Of a DNA stretch of 47,257 bases, positions 40,963-47,257 are shown piece after piece. Each line of letters opens with the position of its first letter. The first letter of the stretch is position 1. Where the stretch lies: assembly GCA_026398065.1 (NCBI GenBank), contig JAPLTR010000701.1:1-47257 (forward strand), in the 5' to 3' direction. Under the pieces are notes generated by a model. It worked only from the letters and a program-made list of their open reading frames with translations, was not told the origin of the DNA and ran no database searches. This DNA comes from Verrucomicrobiota bacterium. GTDB taxonomy: Bacteria > Verrucomicrobiota > Verrucomicrobiia > Opitutales > Opitutaceae. The translations under genes were made by a program, and so were the position numbers.

Positions 40963-41094
40963 GCTGCAAAACAAGGCCAGCTGCGACCAAGAGTCCTTTC
41001 CTTATTGACGCGCCTCACTATTTTGTTGATCCAGCCTCTTCTCTGTATTTATTAGAGACAGTTGAGTTTACGTCACAACACAAGCGCCTTTATT

Positions 41095-41979
41095 ATGTAT
41101 TTGAAAACCAAACTGACGATCGGGTTTCTCTTGGTTGCTGCTTTCTTCGCTCCATTAGGCGCTCAGGTCGTCGCGTTGCCTTATCAGTTAGTCGTCAATC
41201 CTATTTTCGTTCAGAATGGTCCGGCAGGTAATATTGCGGTCCAGTCCAACTACGCGTCGTCTATCGCGCTCTTTCAGGAGGCGACCCAGCGCGTCTATGC
41301 CCAGGCAGGAATCCGGGTTGTTTGGCAAGCTCCCACAGTCTTTACCACTAACAATAGTTCATTCTATACGATTGGCTTCGGACCCCAAGGTTCGCTGGAT
41401 GTGGATAATCTTACGCAGGCTTCTGGAAATGGTGCGTCTGGCAGTGCGACGATTCTAAATTTGTGGTTTACTGGACCTACGCCAACAGGAACGCTTGGTG
41501 TCTCGCAACAGAGCAATAATCTCCACTCCTTTTCTTTACCAGACGGGGATATCAAGCACGGTGCCACTGTTTCGGAGTCGATATTCGTTCCAAGTGGTTC
41601 CTATTCGCTGACAACACTTCCACACGAAATCGGGCATGTGCTCGGCCTTGATCATAACGCCATCATTTCGGGTCAAGGCGGACCAGCCTTTAATCAGGGC
41701 TTAGGCACCTCTAGCACGGTGTTGACAGGAGGAAATCTCATGGCTGGTGGTACGGTAGGTGCCACTACACTTGGTGCAATAACGACTGACGGTTCGACCG
41801 GATTTGGACTATTAACCGCAAATCAAATCACGATGCTCCACCTAAGTCCGATGGTAACCACGAATCCCGTCGCAGGCGATACGTATAACTATTCAGCGAT
41901 ACCGGAACCTGCTAGTTACGCGCTTGCTGTGGGATCTTTGATCGCTTTTTCGATGGTTGTCCGGCGACGGAGGAATTGA
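41095..41979 (+). CDS. PEP-CTERM matrixin-like zinc metalloprotease
   Basis: The 294-residue protein has a signal peptide (TKLTIGFLLVAAFFAPLGAQ) and a domain of the reprolysin/matrixin kind. The metal site HEIGHVLGLDH has His177, Glu178, His181 and His187, the long metzincin form. The methionine needed for the Met-turn is probably NLMAGG about 50 residues later. The early part (EATQRVYAQAGIRVVWQ) is also matrixin-like. The C terminus is IPEPASYALAVGSLIAFSMV plus RRRRN, a PEP-CTERM signal of the PEP rather than the VPD form. It is therefore probably a surface or matrix protease. I chose ATG 41095 over TTG 41062 because of the signal peptide. No partner gene is close. Confidence 0.87.
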   Translation: MYLKTKLTIGFLLVAAFFAPLGAQVVALPYQLVVNPIFVQNGPAGNIAVQSNYASSIALFQEATQRVYAQAGIRVVWQAPTVFTTNNSSFYTIGFGPQGSLDVDNLTQASGNGASGSATILNLWFTGPTPTGTLGVSQQSNNLHSFSLPDGDIKHGATVSESIFVPSGSYSLTTLPHEIGHVLGLDHNAIISGQGGPAFNQGLGTSSTVLTGGNLMAGGTVGATTLGAITTDGSTGFGLLTANQITMLHLSPMVTTNPVAGDTYNYSAIPEPASYALAVGSLIAFSMVVRRRRN

Positions 41980-42401
41980 ACTTAGATTAGGTTTGTGAGT
42001 GGTTTGGTTTTCGCCTATTGGACAATCATTCCGTGAAACGGACTATTTTCGCGCTTTGACTGTATCCGCTTCCGGATGGCTCAGATTCGTGCATGAGTTC
42101 ACATCATTGGACTAGGTGCTGGGTCTTGAGAGGAGACGTCCTGCCAGTGTCGATCTCGTTTGATTGTAACGGATTGCTGATCGGGCACTTAAAAGCGTAG
42201 GATTTCTACGAGCGGTAGTTCTACTGCTGGTTAGCCGATTTCAGTCTTGCTGGTTTCCCGGTTTCAGCTATCAAAGTATTAGCTGAAGGATCGGACTAGG
42301 TTGATCCCTCGCCGCTAACCAATTTGTTGCCCATGTCGTTATTTTTTCGGCCCTTCGAAACTAGGACCGGCTGCGCAAAGCGGACTCGGTCGACCTCGGT
42401 T
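41980..42401. other. Intergenic leader region with tandem hairpins
   Basis: No gene is seen here apart from a possible upstream extension of the next frame. Three hairpins lie close together: CGTAG/CTACG at 42196-42210, AGCGGTAG/CTACTGCT at 42211-42228 with one wobble pair, and TTCAGCTA/TAGCTGAA at 42263-42287. None is followed by a T run. They may form a structured leader for the export gene. No tRNA was found. Confidence 0.4.
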
Positions 42402-43037
42402 ATGCTGCGGCAGTCCCGTTTCATCGTGTTGCCGTTTTGTCTGTCATTACTTGTTGGCTGTCACGAGCCCCCAGTATTGGCGTCGCGCAAATCCGAAGTA
42501 GCCGAACAGAAGTCATCTGTTCAGACCGCCCAGCGGGCGGACGTCTTCACTGTTCAGAATGGTGACACGCTGCGCTTTAGTTTTCCGGGTTCTCCAAACT
42601 TAGATACTTCGCAGCAGATCCGGCCCGATGGACGCATCACCATGCCGATCATCGGCGAAGTGGTTGCGGCGGGAAAGACTCCCGTGGCGCTCGAGAAAGA
42701 ATTGGTCACACTTTATTCCCCTCACTTGGTCTCTAAGGAGGTCACTGTGACGGTCGTCTCCGCGTCTTTTTCGATTTTCGTGTCCGGTGCTGTGCAGAAA
42801 CCGGGGAAAATAACGACGGATCGCCCTATTACGGTGCTGGAGGCGATCATGGAGTCAGGTGGGTTCGATACCGCAAAAGCTAACACGGCGGCCGTTGCAG
42901 TTATCCGGCAGAACGGAAACAAAACTGAGCACTTCACCTTGAATTTGAAGCAAGTATTGGAAGGCAAGCAGGTAGAGGCCTTTTATTTGCGCCGCTCCGA
43001 TATCGTGCACGTGCCCGAGAAATTTACCTGGTTTTAG
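42402..43037 (+). CDS. Polysaccharide export lipoprotein, Wza/SLBB type
   Basis: I start the 211-residue protein at 42402 (MLRQSRFIVLPFCLSLLVGC), which gives a lipoprotein signal ending in LLVGC. The mature part has the polysaccharide export domain (TVQNGDTLRFSFPGSPNLD, QIRPDGRITMPIIGEVVAAG) and one SLBB domain (SIFVSGAVQKPGKITTDRPI, EAIMESGGF, LRRSDIVHVP). Wza-type proteins form the outer-membrane channel for capsule or exopolysaccharide; 211 residues is at the short end of the family. No kinase, polymerase or glycosyltransferase follows: the next gene is on the other strand. It is therefore either an orphan or the end of a split locus. It belongs to the AT-richer PEP-CTERM block. Confidence 0.9.
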   Translation: MLRQSRFIVLPFCLSLLVGCHEPPVLASRKSEVAEQKSSVQTAQRADVFTVQNGDTLRFSFPGSPNLDTSQQIRPDGRITMPIIGEVVAAGKTPVALEKELVTLYSPHLVSKEVTVTVVSASFSIFVSGAVQKPGKITTDRPITVLEAIMESGGFDTAKANTAAVAVIRQNGNKTEHFTLNLKQVLEGKQVEAFYLRRSDIVHVPEKFTWF

Positions 43038-43044
43038 ACTTGTA

Positions 43045-43066
43045 GGGTCAGGCTTGGGGTCAGGCT
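43045..43066. repeat. GGGTCAGGCT direct repeat
   Basis: GGGTCAGGCT occurs twice, at 43045-43054 and 43057-43066, just after the polysaccharide export stop codon. Similar words often mark REP-like elements near IS200-type transposases. No transposase is seen in this gap. Confidence 0.4.
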
Positions 43067-43194
43067 GACTTGGTCGTCCTCGGATATGCCGGCTTCGAGA
43101 GAAAGGCTAACACCTCGGACAAAAGGGGGGCGCCACCCGCTTCACGCGCTCCGGCCTCACCCTTGATTCTTCCTAGATACTTAACGGAGTAGTG

Positions 43195-44661
43195 CTAGGT
43201 CAGCAGGTCCTTAATTACGTGACCGTGGACGTCCGTGAGTCGAAATTGCCGGCCCTGGAATTTGAAGGTGAGTCGTTCGTGATCGATCCCGAGTTGGTGC
43301 AGGATGGTCGCCTGCAGATCATGGACGTGGACCTTGTTTTCGACCGCGTTGAAGCCAAACTCGTCCGTCGCGCCGTAGCTGATGCCGGGCTTCACTCCGC
43401 CACCGGCCATGAATTGCGTGAACGCGTACGGATGGTGATCGCGGCCCCATTGCTTCACGTCGTCGATCTTTCCCTGAAGGAAAGGCGTGCGCCCAAATTC
43501 TCCGCCCCAGATTACGAGCGTGTCGTCGAGCAGGCCACGTTGCTTAAGATCGCGGATGAGGGCGGCGGACGGAGCGTCGGTGTCCTCGCACTGGATCTTG
43601 AGTTGGGAGTTGAGATTGCGGTGCTGGTCCCAGCCGGCGTGCATAACTTGGATGAAACGCACGCCCCGTTCCGCGAGACGTCGGGCCATGAGACAGTTAT
43701 AGGCGTAGCTGCCCTGGCGCCGTACCTCGGGGCCATACATCGCCAGTGTCGCCTCCGACTCCTTGGAGAAATCGGTGAGCTCGGGCACGCTCGCCTGCAT
43801 CTTATAAGCCATCTCGTATTGCGCGATACGGGTGGTGATCTCGGGGTCGCCGAAATCCTCCCGCTTGATCTCGTTGAGATGAGCGAGGTCGTCGAGCAGC
43901 CCACGGCGCACCTCGCGGCTCATGCCGGCGGGATTTGAGAGATAGAGGACCGGGTCGCCTGCGCCACGAAACGCGACGCCTTGGTACTTGGTGGGGAGGA
44001 AGCCGCTACCCCAGTAGAAATCGTAGAAGATCTGACCGCAGCTCGCCTCCTTGTCGCGCGAGGTCATCACGACAAAGGCGGGGAGTTCCTCGGTTTCGCT
44101 GCCGAGACCGTAGCTGAGCCATGAGCCCATCGAGGGCCGGCCGGCCATCTCGGAGCCGGTGAGGAAAAACGTGATCGCGGGCGCGTGATTCACCGCCTCA
44201 GTGTGCAACGACTTCACGAAGCAGAGGTCGTCGGAGATTGATGCGATCTGCGGGAGAAAATCGGAGACCCAGGCACCGGACTTCCCGTGTTGGGAGAATT
44301 TCGTGATCTCGCCGAGGACAGGGCGCGCGGTCTGCCCGCCGGTCATGGTGGAGAACCGCTTGCCACCCGTGAGTTCGTCCGGGATCTGGCGGCCGTGCCA
44401 CTCGCGGAGCTTTGGTTTGTAGTCGAAGAGATCGACATGGGAGGGGGCCCCGTTTTGGAAGAGGTAGATGACGCGTTTTGCCTTGGGCGCAAAATGAGGG
44501 AGATCGGGCAGGCCGGGGATGGGCCGACGTGGAGCGGTGCCCGCGGCAAGCGCGTCGCGGCCGAGAAGCGAGGCGAGGGCGGCGGTGCCGACGCCCATCG
44601 CGGTGCGGCCGAAAAACTGGCGGCGGGTGTAAAGGGCCTGGCCGGCGAGCAGCGGGTTCAT
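43195..44661 (-). CDS. DUF1501 secreted protein with Tat-type signal
   Basis: The 488-residue protein starts at 44661 (MNPLLAGQALYTRRQFFGRT). RRQFFGRTAMGVGTAALAS is a twin-arginine-type signal. DUF1501 features follow: RVIYLFQNGAPSHVDLFDYK, HAPAITFFLTGS, SYAYNCLMARRLAERGVRFI, MHAGWDQHRNL, and DDTLVIWGGEFGRTPF. The fold is related to sulfatases and alkaline phosphatases. In Planctomycetota and Verrucomicrobiota these genes almost always follow PSCyt1/DUF1549/DUF1553 genes and are tied to breakdown of complex polysaccharides, without a proven reaction. Here that partner lies 39 bases upstream on the same strand. Confidence 0.92.
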   Translation of the reverse strand: MNPLLAGQALYTRRQFFGRTAMGVGTAALASLLGRDALAAGTAPRRPIPGLPDLPHFAPKAKRVIYLFQNGAPSHVDLFDYKPKLREWHGRQIPDELTGGKRFSTMTGGQTARPVLGEITKFSQHGKSGAWVSDFLPQIASISDDLCFVKSLHTEAVNHAPAITFFLTGSEMAGRPSMGSWLSYGLGSETEELPAFVVMTSRDKEASCGQIFYDFYWGSGFLPTKYQGVAFRGAGDPVLYLSNPAGMSREVRRGLLDDLAHLNEIKREDFGDPEITTRIAQYEMAYKMQASVPELTDFSKESEATLAMYGPEVRRQGSYAYNCLMARRLAERGVRFIQVMHAGWDQHRNLNSQLKIQCEDTDAPSAALIRDLKQRGLLDDTLVIWGGEFGRTPFLQGKIDDVKQWGRDHHPYAFTQFMAGGGVKPGISYGATDEFGFNAVENKVHVHDLQATILHQLGIDHERLTFKFQGRQFRLTDVHGHVIKDLLT

Positions 44662-44700
44662 GGCAAAGGGGTTTTGGTTCGGAGAACGGAGCAAGCCGCC

Positions 44701-47257
44701 TTATTCTTTCGAGAGGGTTTCATCGAGATTCAGCACCAACAGGCAGAGCGTGGTCCACGCGGCGTGTTCGGCGGGAGCCAGATTTTCGGGGCGTGGAGCC
44801 TCGCCGGTGGAGGAAAGTTCGCGAGCGGACTTGGCGTCGGCGGCGAAATCAGCGCGCAGTTTCATGAGGCGCCCAAGGAGGACCTGGCGTTCGGCCTTCG
44901 TCGCTGCACGTCCGGTCGCGAGGCGGAAGGCGTGGTCGATCCGTGCGGCATCGTCCGGCGCGGCGGCGATCACGCGCTGGGCCATCACGCGGGCGGCTTC
45001 GACGAAGGCGGGGTCGTTGAGGGTGACGAGAGCGTGCAGGGGGGTGTTGGTGCGGGCGACCTTCACCGTGCAGACCTGACGGGCGCCGGCGTCGAAAAAT
45101 GTAGTGGGACCGACGATACGGCGCCAGAACACGTAGAGGCTGCGACGGTAGAGGGCGTCGCCATGATCCTGTTGGTACGTTTTCTTCCCGAAGGTCGCCT
45201 CTTCCCAGATGCCCTTGGGCTGGTAAGGCTTGGTCGCCGGGCCCCCGAGTTGCTCGACGAGGAGGCCGGCGGCGGCGAGCGCCTGGTCCCGGATCATCCA
45301 CGAGGGCAGCCGGTAGCGCGGGCCGCGGGCGAGGAGGCGGTTCTCGGGGTCACGCTCGTGGGCCGCGGGTGTCATGCGCGACGACTGACGGTAGGTGGCG
45401 CTCGTCACGATCAGGCGGTGCAGCGCCTTCATGTCCCAGCCGCTGGCAACGAACTCTGTGGCCAGCCAGTCGATCAACTCGGGGTGGGAGGGGCGCTCGC
45501 TCTGCACCCCGAAATCCTCCGCGGTCTTCACAAACCCGGTGCCGAAGAAAGCCTGCCACGCGCGATTCACCGTGACACGGGCGGCGAGAGGGTTGGCCGG
45601 AGAAACCAGCCAGCGCGCCAGGTCGAGGCGGTTGAGGCGTTCGGGCGTCGCGGGGGCGGAGGTGGAGTCTCTGGGGACCGCCAGAAGGCCGGCCGGGATC
45701 GACTTGGTTCGGAACACCTCGGGCACATGTCCCAGGACGCGGACGTCGGTCTTGCTCTCGTAGTTGCCCTTGTTGAGGACGAAGGTGTCGCGGGGCTTCG
45801 CGAGTTGGTCCATGATCATGACTTTCGTGATCAGGCTGTTGGCGTTGTCGCGGGCACGGACAGCATCGAGCGAGGCTTGGAGAAGGCGGGCGTACTCTGG
45901 GTCGGGCGCCGTGTCGCGAAAGTAGGGGACGGCTTCGAGCAAGGCGTCGGCTCCGCGTCGCTTTGGCTCCACCTTGGCGAGAACGGCGGGAAGATTGCCG
46001 GGGAGCTTCTGTGCGTCGGGGGAGTCGGCGAGCGGTTTGCCCTCGGGGCGGGGAAATTTCTTCAGTTCGTAGGCTTCGACCTCCTTGGAGATGAGGTCGA
46101 TCTGCGCTTGAGCCACCTTTACAGCGGCGCGCTCCGCATCGGTGGAGAGGTCGAGATTGGGGAGGAGTTGTCCGCCGCGCTGACCACCGCTGGCGCCGCC
46201 AGTCTCCGACATCTGGTTGAAGATATCATACAGCGCGTAGTAATCCGTCTGCTTGAAGGGATCGAACTTGTGGTCGTGACAGCGGGCGCAGGTGAACGTC
46301 GCGCCCAGCCAGACGGTCGCAGTGGTCTCGACGCGGTCGAAGACGTTTTCGACGCGGGTCTCCTCCGCGATGCGGCCACCCTCGCCGTTGAACATGTTGT
46401 TGCGGTGGAAACCGCTCGCGAGCTTCTGCTCGCGGGTGGCATTGGGCAGCAGGTCGCCCGCGAGTTGCTCGATGGTGAACTGATCGAAGGGCATGTTGGC
46501 ATTGAGCGCGTTGACGACCCAGTCGCGCCACGGCCACATCGTGCGCTCGGGGTCGCCCTGAAAGCCGTTGGTGTCGGCGTAGCGGGCGAGATCGAGCCAG
46601 TCCCAGGCCCAGCGCTCGCCATAACGGGGCGAGGCGAGCAGGCGGTCGACGAGCTTTTCATACGCGTCGGGCGAGCGGTCGGCGATGAACGCCGCGGTCT
46701 CGGCGGGGGTGGGCGGAAGACCATTGAGATCCAGCGTGACGCGACGGATCAGGGCTTCACGCGAGGCCTCGGGCGCCGGGGTGAGCTTCTCCTGCGCGAG
46801 GCGCGCGAGCACAAAGGCGTCGATGGGATTGCGGATTTTAGATCGGGGATTTTCGATTTTGGGGACTGCCGGACGCCGAGGCGGGACGAAGGCCCAGTGC
46901 TCATTCCACGTCGCGCCTTCGGCGATCCATCGCCTGAGCAGACGCTTCTGCGCTTCAGTGAGGGTGCGATTCGACTTGGGCGATGGCATGACCTCTTCGG
47001 GGTCGGTGCTAAAGATGCGGGCGACGAGCTCGCTGTCGCCGGGCTTGCCGGGGACAATCGCGGCGTAGCCGGATTTGCCGACGGCGAGCGCGCTGTCGCG
47101 TTGGTCGAGGCGGAGCTTGGCCTTGCGGGCTTCGCCGTCCGGACCATGGCAAACCTGATCAAACTCACCCCGGAGGAAAAGACCCGGTACCGCTTTGTCG
47201 CCACTTCCGCCGGAATCTGGGAGCGCATTCAGTATTTCTACGGCATGGACCGGGTAT
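44701..47257 (-). CDS. PSCyt1/DUF1549/DUF1553 protein (5' end truncated or beyond window)
   Basis: Reading from the right edge, family similarity starts at CHGPDGEARKAKLRLDQRD (PSCyt1 haem region). DUF1549 follows (RRVTLDLNGLPPTPAETAAF, YGERWAWDWLDLARYADTNG, TCARCHDHKFDPFKQTDYYA), then DUF1553 (LVSPANPLAARVTVNRAWQA, PTFFDAGARQVCTVKVARTN, LHALVTLNDPAFVEAARVMA). These are exported, probably haem-bearing proteins paired with DUF1501. Upstream of CHGPDG the frame is open to the edge, but it does not match the family: the first haem Cys is absent (FDQVCHG) and no signal peptide is seen. So either the true 5' end is lost at about 47150 or it lies beyond the window. A repeat-derived stretch (KIENPRSKIRNP) sits before DUF1549. 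Confidence 0.85.
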   Translation of the reverse strand, partial: YPVHAVEILNALPDSGGSGDKAVPGLFLRGEFDQVCHGPDGEARKAKLRLDQRDSALAVGKSGYAAIVPGKPGDSELVARIFSTDPEEVMPSPKSNRTLTEAQKRLLRRWIAEGATWNEHWAFVPPRRPAVPKIENPRSKIRNPIDAFVLARLAQEKLTPAPEASREALIRRVTLDLNGLPPTPAETAAFIADRSPDAYEKLVDRLLASPRYGERWAWDWLDLARYADTNGFQGDPERTMWPWRDWVVNALNANMPFDQFTIEQLAGDLLPNATREQKLASGFHRNNMFNGEGGRIAEETRVENVFDRVETTATVWLGATFTCARCHDHKFDPFKQTDYYALYDIFNQMSETGGASGGQRGGQLLPNLDLSTDAERAAVKVAQAQIDLISKEVEAYELKKFPRPEGKPLADSPDAQKLPGNLPAVLAKVEPKRRGADALLEAVPYFRDTAPDPEYARLLQASLDAVRARDNANSLITKVMIMDQLAKPRDTFVLNKGNYESKTDVRVLGHVPEVFRTKSIPAGLLAVPRDSTSAPATPERLNRLDLARWLVSPANPLAARVTVNRAWQAFFGTGFVKTAEDFGVQSERPSHPELIDWLATEFVASGWDMKALHRLIVTSATYRQSSRMTPAAHERDPENRLLARGPRYRLPSWMIRDQALAAAGLLVEQLGGPATKPYQPKGIWEEATFGKKTYQQDHGDALYRRSLYVFWRRIVGPTTFFDAGARQVCTVKVARTNTPLHALVTLNDPAFVEAARVMAQRVIAAAPDDAARIDHAFRLATGRAATKAERQVLLGRLMKLRADFAADAKSARELSSTGEAPRPENLAPAEHAAWTTLCLLVLNLDETLSKE
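46826..46865. repeat. Dispersed AT-rich repeat inserted in frame in the PSCyt1/DUF1549 gene
   Basis: The block contains GGATTTTAGATCGGGGATTT and a following TCGATTTTGGGG. On the coding strand it gives KIENPRSKIRNP. Peptides of the form KIQNPKSKIQNP arise from a short repeat family common in this phylum. It lies between the cytochrome part and DUF1549. Confidence 0.55.
47146..47257 (+). CDS. Possible 5' end of an unrelated gene at the right edge (partial)
   Basis: An ATG at 47146 opens MANLIKLTPEEKTRYRFVAT and stays open to the window edge (37 codons). Codon third positions are G or C in 28 of 37 codons, as in real genes of this genome. In contrast the antisense PSCyt1 frame over the same bases has 19 of 36. 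The residue mix looks like a genuine soluble protein. I do not recognise the family. It starts exactly where PSCyt1 similarity ends on the other strand, so the two may have been joined by a rearrangement or assembly error. Confidence 0.35.
   Translation, partial: MANLIKLTPEEKTRYRFVATSAGIWERIQYFYGMDRV

Noticed and set aside
43600-43622. GAGTTGGGAGTTGAGA inside the DUF1501 gene as another dispersed repeat
   Set aside because: It encodes LNSQLKIQ, at a place where DUF1501 proteins normally have similar residues, so it is probably ordinary coding sequence.

Overview
The window looks like a chromosome segment from a high-GC Verrucomicrobiota bacterium, most likely of the Opitutales. Four things point there: VPD- and PEP-type C-terminal sorting tails on several secreted proteins, a PSCyt1/DUF1549/DUF1553 protein followed by a DUF1501 protein, PilT paralogues with long N-terminal extensions, and short dispersed repeats of the kind common in this group. 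Gene starts rarely have a strong Shine-Dalgarno sequence, so several starts rest on signal peptides, family alignment or gene spacing. Assignments come from reading motifs by eye, not from database searches.

Layout. Positions 1-1.5 kb hold the end of a membrane sensor protein and a NarL-type response regulator. From 1.7 to 3.6 kb lie two VPD-CTERM secreted proteins, the second interrupted by an in-frame amber codon. From 3.6 to 6.1 kb lie an EamA transporter and a MocR-type regulator broken by an internal frameshifting deletion, with a direct-repeat operator upstream. From 6.2 to 15.6 kb is a signalling region: a Cys-rich orphan, stand-alone V4R-type sensor proteins, a receiver joined to a decayed NtrC-type AAA domain, a LuxR-type regulator, an Hpt protein and a four-PAS hybrid kinase. 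From 15.6 to 21.1 kb is a four-gene set: PspA/IM30, a solute-binding/OmpA fusion, a membrane coiled-coil protein and a classic AAA+ ATPase. This resembles a bacterial ESCRT-III/Vps4-like membrane-maintenance system and is the most interesting locus here.

From 21.3 to 25.4 kb lie a DUF4864 protein, a rhomboid whose end runs antisense into pilT, and two PilT ATPases with a small membrane protein between them. From 25.5 to 30.7 kb lie a DUF3568 lipoprotein, a VOC protein, an Rrf2 regulator with azoR and two matching operators, a DEAD-box helicase, a bidirectional terminator and an aquaporin. From 30.8 to 35.9 kb is an arsenic resistance cluster: arsM, arsN2, a SigZ-like sigma factor, arsR with its own near-consensus promoter, DUF6428, arsC, an Acr3 pump and arsN1, with the aquaporin divergent to it. 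A HAD phosphatase follows.

From 36.6 to 43.0 kb the base composition becomes visibly more AT-rich, most strongly after 39.6 kb. This part carries a TPR lipoprotein of the PEP-CTERM/exopolysaccharide type, two PEP-CTERM proteins (one a matrixin-like metalloprotease) and a polysaccharide export lipoprotein. From 43.2 kb to the end are DUF1501 and PSCyt1/DUF1549/DUF1553 genes. The latter loses family similarity exactly at its haem motif near 47.15 kb, where a coding-like frame opens on the other strand.
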